Shown piece by piece: positions 39,509-48,608 of a stretch of DNA of 64,000 bases. This DNA comes from DATADW01 sp963733905. GTDB taxonomy: Bacteria; Actinomycetota; Acidimicrobiia; Spongiisociales; DATADW01. Below the pieces are notes generated by a model. The model searched no databases. It saw only the letters and a program-made list of their open reading frames with translations, and had not been told where the DNA came from. The DNA lies in contig CAVTEU010000013.1 in NCBI GenBank assembly GCA_963733905.1, positions 222,876 through 286,875 on the forward strand. Direction: 5' to 3'. Each line of letters starts with the position of its first letter. Position 1 is the first letter of the stretch. A program made the position numbers and the translations under genes.

Positions 39509-40963
39509 GTGCAACCTGCCGTCGCCCATCCCGACTATTCACGCAAGTGGTTCGTCATGGCCGCGGTGGCGATGGGGGTGCTCCTCGCCACCATCGACGG
39601 GAGCATCGTCAACGTCGCTCTTCCCACCCTGGTCGACGAGCTCGACACGACCTTCCCGCTGGTGCAATGGGTGGCGCTGGCATACCTGCTGGCGATGGCG
39701 ACCCTCACCCTCGGCGTGGCCAGGCTCGGTGACATCGTCGGGAAGAAGAAGATCTACGCCTTCGGCTACGTGGTCTTCACCGTCGGCTCGGTGCTCTGCG
39801 GGCTGGCGCCCACAGTCGGCTGGCTGATCGGCTTCCGGGTGGTGCAAGCGGTGGGTGCCGCCATGATCCTTGCCCTCGGCGCCGGGATCCTCACCGAGGC
39901 ATTCCCCGTCAGCGAGAGGGGAAAGGCCCTCGGTGTCATCGGGACCATGGTGTCGGTTGGCATCGTCACCGGCCCTGCGGTGGGCGGGCTCCTCCTCCAG
40001 CACCTCTCCTGGCACTGGATCTTCTTCGTCAACCTGCCCATCGGGATCATCGGCACGGTGACGGCTCTCCGATTCGTCCCCAACACCGTCCCGGCGCGGC
40101 GGCAGGGCTTCGACCTCGCCGGTGCGGTCCTCTTCTTTGGGAGCCTGCTCTCGCTGATGCTCGCCCTGACCCTCGGTCAGGAACTCGGGTTCCTCTCCCC
40201 GCCGATAGCGGCGCTCTTCGCCGCAGCTGCCGTCCTCTTCGCCGTGTTCGTGATGGTCGAGCTGCGAAAACCCGAGCCGATGATCGAGCTGAGATTGTTC
40301 ACCCAGCCATTGCTGACCGTGAGCGTCGTCACCGGGTTCATCACCTTTGTCTGCGTCTCGGGAGTGTTCTTCCTCGGGCCCTTCTACCTCGAGAACGTGC
40401 TCGGGCTGGACCAGCAGGTCACCGGTCTCCTGCTCGCCGTCTCCCCCATCGCCCTCGGGGTGGTCTCGCCGGTGAGCGGTTGGCTCTCCGACCGTTTCGG
40501 GGTGCGGCCGCTGACCATCGCCGGGCTGGCGGTCATCGCCCTCGGCTTCGTCGGGCTGTTGACCCTCGACGTGGACACCAGTGCGGTCGGTTTCGCCCTC
40601 GCCATGATCCCGCTCGGCATCGGGATGGGGCTCTTCCAGTCGCCCAACAACAGCGCCATCATGGGGTCGGTCCCCGCAGAGAACTCCGGCGTGGCGGGCG
40701 GTCTGCTCTCACTGACCCGGGTGCTCGGCCAGATCACCGGGATCGCCGTCCTCGGAACCATCTGGGCGGCGAGGGTGGTCGCCATCGGGGGCACCGAAGT
40801 CGCAGGAGCCTCGGCATCGGTCCAGGTCACCGCGCTCCACCAGGTACTGATCCTCTCCGGCGCGATCGTCGTGGGCGGTCTGCTGCTGGCGGGCTGGGGT
40901 TTGTGGCGGGAGAAGTCGGGATCGAGCAGAGGCGCGCAAGAACTGGCGCGGCAGGTTCCTTAG
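39509..40963 (+). CDS. MFS drug/proton antiporter (DHA2, 14-helix type)
   Basis: About 484 residues from GTG 39509. Motif D/C region LLATIDGSIVNVALPTLVDE, motif A ARLGDIVGKKKIYAFGY, motif C GPAVGGLLLQHLSWHWIFFV, then further helices to GGLLLAGWGLWREKSG. The pattern is that of EmrB/QacA-type exporters. Substrate not predictable. The stop is followed within a few bases by a short GACGGCA array. Confidence 0.9.
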   Translation: MQPAVAHPDYSRKWFVMAAVAMGVLLATIDGSIVNVALPTLVDELDTTFPLVQWVALAYLLAMATLTLGVARLGDIVGKKKIYAFGYVVFTVGSVLCGLAPTVGWLIGFRVVQAVGAAMILALGAGILTEAFPVSERGKALGVIGTMVSVGIVTGPAVGGLLLQHLSWHWIFFVNLPIGIIGTVTALRFVPNTVPARRQGFDLAGAVLFFGSLLSLMLALTLGQELGFLSPPIAALFAAAAVLFAVFVMVELRKPEPMIELRLFTQPLLTVSVVTGFITFVCVSGVFFLGPFYLENVLGLDQQVTGLLLAVSPIALGVVSPVSGWLSDRFGVRPLTIAGLAVIALGFVGLLTLDVDTSAVGFALAMIPLGIGMGLFQSPNNSAIMGSVPAENSGVAGGLLSLTRVLGQITGIAVLGTIWAARVVAIGGTEVAGASASVQVTALHQVLILSGAIVVGGLLLAGWGLWREKSGSSRGAQELARQVP

Positions 40964-40965
40964 CT

Positions 40966-40990
40966 GAGACGAGACGGCAGACGGCGGACT
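40966..40990 (+). repeat. Short GACGGCA array
   Basis: GAGACGAGACGGCAGACGGCGG between the convergent ends of the MFS gene and the cyclodeaminase-like gene; the same heptamer as in the composite repeats. Confidence 0.5.
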
Positions 40991-41027
40991 CTGCCCGTCT
41001 CCCTCGACCCGTGTGGAGAGCGAGGTA

Positions 41028-41899
41028 TCACTCCAGGAACCACTCCGAGGCCAAGCTCTTCGGCGCGGTGCAGTGCCCACTCGGCAGCCGCCACGTCCTG
41101 GCTGGCGATCCCGACCGATTTGAAGACGGTCACGTCCTCGCCGATCTCCGGTGCTCGACCGGCGAGGAGGTCGCCGATGGTGGCGTTGGGATCGCGGCCG
41201 GCCCGGATGAGGTCGCCCGCCTCCGCCGAGGCGGCATCTACGTCGTCCACCACCACATAGGCGCGCTCCATGGTCTCCGGTGGGATCTCGACCATCTCGG
41301 GGGTGAAGGCACCGACCGCATTGAGGTGCGTCCCAGGAGCCACCGATCGATCATCGAATAGAGGAGTCGACGCCGGCGTTGCGCAGCAAACGACGTCGGC
41401 CGCGGCCACCGCCGCATTGGCGTCTGCGACCGCCTCGCCTCCAATCACGATCCGCCAGCGCCGCGGACCGCTCTGCCGAGCGGCTCCACACCAGCACCCG
41501 CTCGATCGGGCGGACCGACCGGACCGCCGACACCTGGTCGGCGGCCATGGCTCCGGCGCCGAGCATGGCCAAGACCGAAGCCCCCGGCGCGGCCAGCAGC
41601 CGGGTGGCCAATCCGCTCGCTGCTCCGGTGCGGATGGCGGTGAGCGTCGGCCCGTCGACCAGCCCGAGCGGATGGCCATCGGGGCCGAAAACGGCGACGA
41701 CGCCTGCGGGGTCGCCCGGGACCGACGACACCACCTTGACCCCGGTCACGCCCCCCACCCTGCCCGCCATGAACAGCGACACACCGAGCCCGATCCGGAG
41801 CGGGGTCTCCCGGTCGTCCCCGAACGCCGCCTCCATCGCCAACACCGCCTCATCCATCGGAAGCGCCCGGCGGAGGTCGACGGCGCTGAGCCAACGCAC
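41028..41899 (-). CDS. Ornithine cyclodeaminase/mu-crystallin family protein, two frameshifts
   Basis: From GTG 41899: RWLSAVDLRRALPMDEAVLA, VTGVKVVSSVPGDPAGVVAV, the NAD-binding AMLGAGAMAADQVSAVRSVR, then a frame change near 41455 to VVCCATPASTPLFDDRSV and LNAVGAFTPEMVEIPPETM. The frame in use runs into repeat DNA to 40960. One base shifted, it would end EWFLE and stop at 41028, a natural end. Family members are ornithine cyclodeaminases, ketimine reductases or alanine dehydrogenases. It lies right after the FAD oxidase, suggesting amino-acid metabolism. Confidence 0.75.
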
Positions 41900-41907
41900 C
41901 GCCGGCC

Positions 41908-43143
41908 TCAGGCGAGGACGTGCTTGTCGGCGACCTCGATCGGCTCCCGGTCCACCGAGAAGAACGACATCGGCACATCGGTGTCGTGCGAGGCTTCGGC
42001 GTCGGTCACCGCCTGGGCGATCAATGAGCCGATCATCGGAGCCAGCTTGAACCCGTGGCCGCTGAACCCGTTGGCCACCCACCAGCCCTCGAGCTCGGTG
42101 GGACCGAGCACGGGATGGACGTCCTGGCGGTTGATCGTGTAGAGCCCGGCGATCCCGGACAGACCGCCGCGGTGGGGCAGTTCGGGAAGCCGGTGATGGA
42201 GCCCGTGGATCTTGATGTCGCGAAACGCGGCGTCGGCGTTGCGCTGATAGTCGTCCGGGTCGACCACCTCGGTCTCATCCTCGCCCAACACCGAACCGAG
42301 AAGGATCTGTTGACCTCGGGCCTCGGGGCGGAAGTAGATCCCGGTCGAGCCGTCGGCTGTCACCGGGATGGGACCCATTCCCTCGGGCAGCTCGCGGTAG
42401 AGGACCTGGACCCTGGTGGGGTCGAGGGTCCAGCGCAATGAGACGCCCGCCATCTCGTTGAGCTTGTTGCACCACGGACCTGCGGCGTTGATGACCAGCG
42501 GAGCGTCGATGGTCTCGCCCGAGTCGGTGGTGACCCCGACCACGCGGTTGCCCTGCCGCCGGACCGCGGTCACCGCCGTCCCGAACCTGATCTCGGCGCC
42601 CTCCCTCCTGGCCGCGTCGGCCAGATCTTGGTTTGCGCCCGACGGGTCGGCATAGCCGCCCTCGTCCTCATAGAGGAAGGCCTCGCCCGGAGCGCAGGTG
42701 TGCGGGGTCTCACCGGTCAGGTCGAAGGGCACCCCGCAGGTGGAGAAGTCTGGGAAACGGGATGTCAGCTCGTCGGCGTCGAGGACGGTGACTGCTACGC
42801 CCTGGCCCTCCAGCCGGTCGGCGTCGTCCTCCACCTTCTGCGCCGGGTCCCCCATCAGCCAGAGCACCCCCGCCCGTTGGAGCCCGGAGCGAGGTGAGTC
42901 GAGCCCGGTGAACGCTGACCAGTCGCCGTAGGCCTCCTGACCTTGATGGGCCAGTCGCACCACCTCTGGGTGTGTGTACTTGCAACGCACGATCGAAGAG
43001 GAAGCCCCGGTCGAGCCCTCAGCGACACCGGCCCCCTTCTCCAACACAACCACTCGCAGCGGCGACCGTCTGGCGATCTGATAGGCGATCGATGAGCCGA
43101 TGATCCCCGCCCCGACAACGACGACGTCCGCTGTCTCGGACAT
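41908..43143 (-). CDS. FAD-dependent amine/amino-acid oxidase (sarcosine oxidase beta/DAO family)
   Basis: 411 residues. N-terminal FAD-binding VVVVGAGIIGSSIAYQIARR and VVLEKGAGVAEGSTGASSS, then a DAO-type fold ending VHPVLGPTELEGWWVANGFS and GHGFKLAPMIGSLIAQAV. Families with this layout oxidise sarcosine, glycine, dimethylglycine or proline-like amines. The neighbouring cyclodeaminase-like gene fits work on an imine or amino acid. ATG at 43143; the NYN gene ends six bases upstream. Confidence 0.88.
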   Translation of the reverse strand: MSETADVVVVGAGIIGSSIAYQIARRSPLRVVVLEKGAGVAEGSTGASSSIVRCKYTHPEVVRLAHQGQEAYGDWSAFTGLDSPRSGLQRAGVLWLMGDPAQKVEDDADRLEGQGVAVTVLDADELTSRFPDFSTCGVPFDLTGETPHTCAPGEAFLYEDEGGYADPSGANQDLADAARREGAEIRFGTAVTAVRRQGNRVVGVTTDSGETIDAPLVINAAGPWCNKLNEMAGVSLRWTLDPTRVQVLYRELPEGMGPIPVTADGSTGIYFRPEARGQQILLGSVLGEDETEVVDPDDYQRNADAAFRDIKIHGLHHRLPELPHRGGLSGIAGLYTINRQDVHPVLGPTELEGWWVANGFSGHGFKLAPMIGSLIAQAVTDAEASHDTDVPMSFFSVDREPIEVADKHVLA

Positions 43144-43149
43144 CCTTCC

Positions 43150-44199
43150 TCAGGCAGTCTTCACGACGTAGTCCTCGGCGTCGGGGTCCCACCCCAACTC
43201 GACCAAGCCGCGGGCCTGCGCCGCCTTTACGAACTGGAGGAAGCCGCCATACCCGAAGGTCTTCTCGCTGAATTCGGGGTCCCGCTTGCGCAGGCGGTTC
43301 TTCAACCCCGACAGGATGGGGGCGCCGTTGCGGCTCTCCATCTCCCCCACGACCGTACGGAGCAGGTCGAACGCCTCGTCCTCGCCTCCGGCCACGCTGG
43401 GAAAGTCCACCTCGGGATCCCCTTTGGCGGTCCCTTCCGACAATTCGATGACATCTCGCTGTTCGAGATGTCGGAGCAACTCGCCAAAGCTGCGGAAGCC
43501 GTAGTCCGCCTCTGAGAACGTCGGGTCCTTGCGGAGGATGGCCCTCTTCACCGACGAGGAGAGCACCGACCCGCCGGAGGACCGCTGCAGCCCGGACAGT
43601 GTCTGGGTCACCAGGGCGCTCAGATCGGCCGTGGTCAGCTCCCGATCGGCGGTGGTTACGACCTCCTCCACCGGTTGAGCCCGCCGTCGCCGAGGTGTTG
43701 CAGTCTGGGGATCGCGGGTCTCGACACCTTCGAGCGAGTCGTAGAAGAGGAACTCGTCGCAGGAAGGCGGCAGTAGGTCGGACGTTGAGCCACGGATCCC
43801 CACACCGATTACCCGCTTGTTGAGCTCGCGCAGCTTGTGGACCAGCGGGGTGAAGTCGCTGTCACCCGTGCAGAGCACGAAGGTGGTCACGTAATCCCGC
43901 TCGAACGCAAGCTCCAGTGCGTCGACCGACATCTTGATGTCGGCAGCGTTCTTCCGGCTTGCCCCCATACGCTGGGGGATCTCGATCAATTCGACGTGGC
44001 TGCGGGTGAGCATCCGCCGGTCCTCACCCCAAGACGACCAGTCTGCGTAGGCCTGGCGCACCACCACCCGGCCTCGCTCTGCCAGAGCGTCGGCGATGGG
44101 CCTGAAGTCGAACGCAAACCCCTTGAGGTGGTCCCTGGCGCCGATTGCCAGGTTCTCGTAGTCCAGGAAGAGGGCGATGCGTTCTTCGTCAATGGTCAC
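43150..44199 (-). CDS. NYN-domain ribonuclease-like protein with two OST-HTH/LOTUS domains
   Basis: 349 residues. NYN (PIN-like) domain 1-150: LFLDYENLAIGARD with the first acidic residue, AADIKMSVDALELAF, and VLCTGDSDFTPLVHKLRELN. Then two OST-HTH modules: SVLSSSVKRAILRKDPTFSE with FGELLRHLEQRDVIEL, and APILSGLKNRLRKRDPEFSE with FLQFVKAAQARGLVEL. Proteins of this kind are predicted RNA-binding nucleases. GTG start 44199 with TACCCT 7 nt upstream (leaderless). Confidence 0.9.
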   Translation of the reverse strand: MTIDEERIALFLDYENLAIGARDHLKGFAFDFRPIADALAERGRVVVRQAYADWSSWGEDRRMLTRSHVELIEIPQRMGASRKNAADIKMSVDALELAFERDYVTTFVLCTGDSDFTPLVHKLRELNKRVIGVGIRGSTSDLLPPSCDEFLFYDSLEGVETRDPQTATPRRRRAQPVEEVVTTADRELTTADLSALVTQTLSGLQRSSGGSVLSSSVKRAILRKDPTFSEADYGFRSFGELLRHLEQRDVIELSEGTAKGDPEVDFPSVAGGEDEAFDLLRTVVGEMESRNGAPILSGLKNRLRKRDPEFSEKTFGYGGFLQFVKAAQARGLVELGWDPDAEDYVVKTA

Positions 44200-44206
44200 C
44201 GTACGG

Positions 44207-44212
44207 AGGGTA
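44207..44212 (-). promoter_or_regulatory. -10 box of the NYN gene
   Basis: TACCCT on the minus strand, 7 nt from GTG 44199, with no ribosome-binding site between. Confidence 0.4.
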
Positions 44213-44225
44213 CCGGACGCTCCGC

Positions 44226-44336
44226 GAGACGGCGGAGGCGGACGGCGGACGGCAGCCAGAATCCCAGCCGTCCCCCCGCAGGGGGGAAGGGACCCGCTGC
44301 GGAGCGGTGGGTAGGGGGGAAAACCGAACTCCCAAC
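44226..44336 (+). repeat. Dispersed composite hairpin repeat, copy C (most complete)
   Basis: Order: imperfect GACGGCR units (44229-44256), CCGTCCCCCCGCAGGGGGG hairpin (about 44268-44286), AAGGGACCCGCTGCGGAGCG with its second hairpin, GTGGGTAGGGGGG, and terminal CCGAACTCCCAAC (44324-44336). It fills the gap between the NYN gene and the MoxR-operon end. Copy A is inverted relative to this one. Confidence 0.7.
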
Positions 44337-44352
44337 GGCGCTCGACCCGCGG

Positions 44353-44805
44353 CTAACCAGCTTCCTCCCGGCGGCGGAGGAGGAGCACGACCGGGAGAGA
44401 GAGGCTCGTCGCCAGCGCACCGAGGGCGACGATCCGCACGACGAGACCGCCCGGTGCCGCCGCCGTGGCCAGCATCACCACCCCGGCGGAGACAGCGGCG
44501 ATCGCACCGAATACCAGGGTTCTCACCCAACGCATCCTCCGCGGGTCGCCAGGTTCCGCCGCCTCGAGCGAGCCATGGGCCAAGTCAATCAACGCCACCG
44601 TCACCGCCGCCCTCGCCCAAACCCACGGATCGACAGCCGAGGCGAAGGCGAGAACCGCGGCATATCGGACGAGCAGCAGGAGAAGGCCGACATCGATGGC
44701 GGCTCGGTGCCGGGTGACCAAGCCGACGACGACGGCGCCCAAACCAGACCAGACGAGCAGAGACACCGCGGGGGGCTCGGCTGGGACAACCGGAAGCGCC
44801 ATCAC
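44353..44805 (-). CDS. Small integral membrane protein, last gene of the MoxR/DUF58 operon
   Basis: About 150 residues with four likely membrane segments (AVSLLVWSGLGAVVVGLVT, VGLLLLLVRYAAVLAFASAV, LVFGAIAAVSAGVVMLATAA, IVALGALATSLSLPVVLLLR) and a basic C-terminal tail. No family recognised. The frame opens just after the DUF58 stop; the start may be ATG 44805 or the adjacent GTG 44808. Its position suggests a partner for the MoxR/DUF58 system. Confidence 0.6.
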   Translation of the reverse strand: MMALPVVPAEPPAVSLLVWSGLGAVVVGLVTRHRAAIDVGLLLLLVRYAAVLAFASAVDPWVWARAAVTVALIDLAHGSLEAAEPGDPRRMRWVRTLVFGAIAAVSAGVVMLATAAAPGGLVVRIVALGALATSLSLPVVLLLRRREEAG

Positions 44806-44862
44806 CGCGGCCAGTGCAAAGGCGGCGAATCCGCGACTCGGCCCGGGAGACGGTCGCCGGCG

Positions 44863-46177
44863 TCACGCCGGCCTCCGCAGCCGACGCCTGGAGTTTGCAT
44901 CGGAGACCACCGCGCCAAGCGGTGCGCCCGCTGCCCAGCGGGCGACGATGATTCCGCGCTCCTCGAGGCGGCGGCGCAACGCGGCACGCTCCATCGACCA
45001 GATGCGCCGGGCGATCTGCTCCGACCGGTTGCGCGCCTCGGGGAGAAACGGCTCGGGGTCGCACTCCACCACCACCAGATCGAATCCGCGCCCACGGAGA
45101 TCGGAGGCGAGGGTGACCGTCACGTCGTCGAGCAACGGGGTCAGCACCACTACAAGCGCATGACCAGAGACGATGCGGTTCACCAGCAGGCCGGCCATGG
45201 GCCCCGCCCACCCATGCAGCAGTTGGGTCTCGAGCAAGGCGTCGAGCACCCGGTATCGCTGGATGGTGCCCATCCGGGGGGTCACCCAGCGGACGGTGCC
45301 ACCCAGGACCACAAGCCCGACCCGGTCGTGCCGGCCGAGATGGGAGGAGGAAAGCGAGGCCACCCCCCGAATCACGCGGTCGACCACATCACGGTTCCTC
45401 GGCCCCCGGTCGAACAGCAGATCGGCGAGCAGGATCACGTCGGCGTTCCGCTCCGGGTGACGGTCGGCCACCCACGTTCGTCCGGCACGGGCGCTTGCCC
45501 GGTGATTGACCCGGCGGCGATCGTCGCCAGGACGGAACGGTCTCAGTTCAGCGAACTCGAGTCCGTCGCCGCGTTTGGCGGACAACAGGTCGCCAAGCCC
45601 TTCGCCCACCCTGTCGGGCAGGAAGAGGCGCCGGATCCGCTCCTCGGTGGGGAGGACACGCACCCTCCCACGCTCAGGCGTGGCGCCGAGCCGCTGCTCG
45701 AAGAGCCCGAAAGGGTCGGTGACCGTCAACCCGACCTCGGGGAGCGGATGGATGCCCCATCGCTTGTACTTCACCTCGACGTCAATTTGTGCCGGGCCAT
45801 CGAGGGCGGGGAACTCGGCGGTGAAACCACCATCTGTTGGGACGACCCTCGCCGGGACCGAGGACACCGGAGTGCCGATCTCGACCGCGGTCGCCACCAC
45901 CGGTCGCCGCCCACAGCACGACAGAAGTCGTCCGTCTGGCGGTGGCAACCCGGATCGAGAGGGCGACGGCGTCACCCTCGACGACCCTTTGCCGTCCCGC
46001 CACGACAGAAAGGTCCACTTGAGATTCGCCGCCGAGGTGGAGACCGACCAGGAGTACCACGACTGCGCCCGCTCCTATCGCCGCCAACTCGGGAACACCG
46101 AGCGCCAGCGCGAGCAACAGTGATGCCCCTCCGACCATGGCCAAGGAACGGGCCCTCCCTGTCAGCTTTCGGGTCAT
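44863..46177 (-). CDS. DUF58 protein, one frameshift
   Basis: From ATG 46177: two membrane helices (MVGGASLLLALALGVPELAA, IGAGAVVVLLVGLHLGG), a beta region (VVEGDAVALSIRVATARRTT), then after a frame change near 45900 the DUF58 core: DPFGLFEQRLG, GLEFAELRPFRPGDDRRRVN, HRASARAGRTWVADRHPERN. The arrangement matches the DUF58 partners of MoxR ATPases. The start overlaps the moxR stop (ATGA). Confidence 0.82.
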
Positions 46178-47148
46178 TCGCCGGTCGGGAGCGTCGGGGG
46201 GACGGGGACCTCTTCGAGAGACTCCAACACCACGTCGTCTCCGGTCAGATCTTGAACCCAAAGCTCGGGACGGAGCACCAGTCGGTGACCCAGGGCCGGG
46301 ACGGCCACCTCCTTGACATCGTCGGGAGTGACGAAGTCGCGGCCCCGCAGCAGCGCCAAGCCACGACTCAGCTTGAGAAGGGCCAACGATCCTCGCGGGC
46401 TCGCTCCGAGTCGGGCACGAGTCCGATTGCGGGTCTCGTTGACCAAAGCCACCATGTAGCGCCCGACGTCTTCGGACACATGGACCGTCTCCAGCGCCTG
46501 TTGCGCATCGAGCAGGTCCTGGCGGTTGATGACCGACACCAGGTCGATCTCGTCACGCTCCCGCTGCTGGCGTCTCGCCAATATCTGCCATTCCTCGTCG
46601 GGTGTTGGATATCCCACCCGGAGCCGGATGATGAACCTGTCGAGCTCAGCTTCGGGGAGGGGATATGTCCCCTCGAACTCGATGGGGTTCTGCGTGGCTA
46701 TCACCAGGAACGGCCTCTCCAGTGGGTGGGCGGACCCGTCGGCGGTGACCTGACGCTCCTCCATCGCTTCGAGCAGAGCGGCCTGCGTCTTCGCCGGAGC
46801 ACGGTTGACCTCATCTGCAAGCACGAGGTTGGCGAATATCGGACCGGGCCGGAATGCCATCTCACCGCCGGCGATGCCCGGGAAGACCGAGCCGGTGACA
46901 TCCATCGGCATCAGGTCGGGTGTGAATTGGACTCTTGAGAACCTGAGCCCCAGCACCTTGGCAAAAGAGCGTGCGATCAGCGTTTTCGCCACACCGGGGA
47001 CGTCCTCGATCAGAACGTGCCCGTTGGCCAGGATGGCCACCAGGAGCATCTCGAGAACCGGGCGCTTCCCCACCACGGCCCTCTCGACCTCGTCGAGGGC
47101 GCGGTGGGCGAGTGCCGTCAACTCCGAAGTGGCCGGCGCGCGGTTCAC
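46174..47148 (-). CDS. MoxR-family AAA+ ATPase
   Basis: 324 residues. Walker A variant LIEDVPGVAKTLIARSFAKV, Walker B LVLADEVNRAPAKTQAALLE, sensor 1 VIATQNPIEFEGTYPLPEAE, then the arginine-rich helical lid (SPRGSLALLKLSRGLALLRG, RDFVTPDDVKEVAVPALGHR). MoxR proteins act as chaperone-like ATPases with DUF58/VWA partners. GTG start 47148 overlaps the upstream stop (GTGA). Confidence 0.93.
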   Translation of the reverse strand: MNRAPATSELTALAHRALDEVERAVVGKRPVLEMLLVAILANGHVLIEDVPGVAKTLIARSFAKVLGLRFSRVQFTPDLMPMDVTGSVFPGIAGGEMAFRPGPIFANLVLADEVNRAPAKTQAALLEAMEERQVTADGSAHPLERPFLVIATQNPIEFEGTYPLPEAELDRFIIRLRVGYPTPDEEWQILARRQQRERDEIDLVSVINRQDLLDAQQALETVHVSEDVGRYMVALVNETRNRTRARLGASPRGSLALLKLSRGLALLRGRDFVTPDDVKEVAVPALGHRLVLRPELWVQDLTGDDVVLESLEEVPVPPTLPTGE

Positions 47149-47616
47149 AATCGCTCCAACGCCGTCACCGCCCGCTCGATCCGATCCAAGGGGACCGTGG
47201 CGCGGCTTTCGTCATCGCCGGGGCCGACCAGAGCCCAGGTCTCGGGACCGAGCAACGTTTCCGCCTTGTCGGGCTGAAGCTCGATATCGACCCCGTGAGC
47301 GCTTGCCAGCCGGTCGCGGGCGAGCCGGCGCAGCAGAGGTAACAGACGGTGCTCGGCTTCGAAGCCACTGCTGGCGAAGGCCACCACCCGTTCGATGCGG
47401 GCCAGCGAGCTGGGGATGGTGCGCTGCGAGGTCAGTCGCGGCTTGCGGGACGGGGCCACCGCCGGGGTGGCCGCGGCGATCCGTCTCCACCATGCCACCG
47501 CAACCACGATCAGGGCCACCTCGTAGACCAGCACTTCGGCAGGTCCATCCAGCCAGACCAGGGCCATCGCCAGCCGCCATCAGGGCAGCCAGCGAAAGAA
47601 GGATGACCCGGGTCAT
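47145..47616 (-). CDS. Membrane-anchored protein of the MoxR operon, one frameshift
   Basis: ATG 47616 overlaps the DUF4129 stop. The signal/membrane part is MTRVILLSLAALMAA; after a frame change near 47570 it continues MALVWLDGPAEVLVYEVALI and VVAVAWWRRIAAATPAV, then a soluble region (RIERVVAFASSGFEAEHRLL) ending LDRIERAVTALERL. About 156 residues. I do not recognise a family. Its place between DUF4129 and MoxR suggests it belongs to the same complex. Confidence 0.65.
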
Positions 47617-48471
47617 TGGACCACCCGGGCGCGCACCTCGATGAGCGCTTCTTCGGCCGCGGCGCGATCGGCCTCCGATACGGCACGTCGCCCGAATCGG
47701 GCCACCTCGAACACCCGGGTCAGCGTGAGGCCGGCAGTGCTGCCCGAACCGATCCGGGGTGCGACCCGGGACTAGATATTCGCCGGGCGCCTCCCAAGTC
47801 CGCCGCTCCCATCCTGCTTCGGCGAGTGCTTGCTCCATGGCGGCGTAGGCGCGCAGCACGGCCGAGCGTGGGTCGTCACCCAGCCGCAATTCGGCCAGCG
47901 CCTCCCTAGCGGCATCCTCGACCACATCGTCGCTGGCGACTTCCCCTCGATCCTCGATGACGGGCGCCCGCCGCCAGATGGCAGCTACCGCCACGACCGC
48001 CAGCGCCACCGCAACCACGAGCACAGCCGCCCACCACGGCGACCCGGTGGGCCCAGGCATACCCACAGGCGCCACCGCCCCGCCACCCGAGGCGACGGCG
48101 TCCGCCCCGGTCGGGATGATTCCGCTGAGCACTTCTCTGATGCGGTCCATCGGCCCGTAGAGGATCAGGGCGGCGATGACGATCAGAGCGGCCACGATGG
48201 CTATTGGAGACAGTCCGCCGGCGACGCGACCGCCGCCGGGTCGGCGGGCGGCGGTGAGCACCACATAGAGCAGCAGCACGGCGCCCGCCGCGACCAGGAC
48301 CAGGAAGACCCACGTGACCACCGTGGCGGGGTCTACCCGGAAGACGAATGGAGGCGGCCGCACCTCACCGCCGGGGAGTTGCCGGGCGCCGATCCCCACC
48401 AGTCCCGCCAATGCGACGACAGCAAAGATCAGCAACGCCACCGCCCAACGCGGGGCGGGTCGCATGGACAT
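47613..48471 (-). CDS. DUF4129 membrane protein, first gene of the MoxR operon, one frameshift
   Basis: ATG 48471 with TAGCTT 6 nt upstream (leaderless). Three membrane segments (WAVALLIFAVVALAGLVGIG, VVTWVFLVLVAAGAVLLLYV, WWAAVLVVAVALAVVAVAAI), then the DUF4129 region: DPRSAVLRAYAAMEQALAEA and GWERRTWEAPGEYLV. Near 47770 the frame changes to TAGLTLTRVFEVARFGRRAV and EADRAAAEEALIEVRARV. DUF4129 is usually the C-terminal part of transglutaminase-like membrane proteins; here it stands without the transglutaminase domain. Confidence 0.8.
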
Positions 48472-48608
48472 GGGCAAAAGCTAGTGCCGGAACCCCCTCT
48501 CGTCCCCCTCCGCCTCACCCAGGCTGTCGCAATCGACACGATTCGGGAAGTTGGAGTGAAAGATTCAACCGTCACCGCCGATAGCATGGGTCTCCCGTCA
48601 CCACGAGG

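Noticed and set aside
43837..46938. Open frame of 1033 codons on the plus strand
   Set aside because: Antisense to the NYN, DUF58 and MoxR genes; no recognisable domain and very high Arg/Pro/His.
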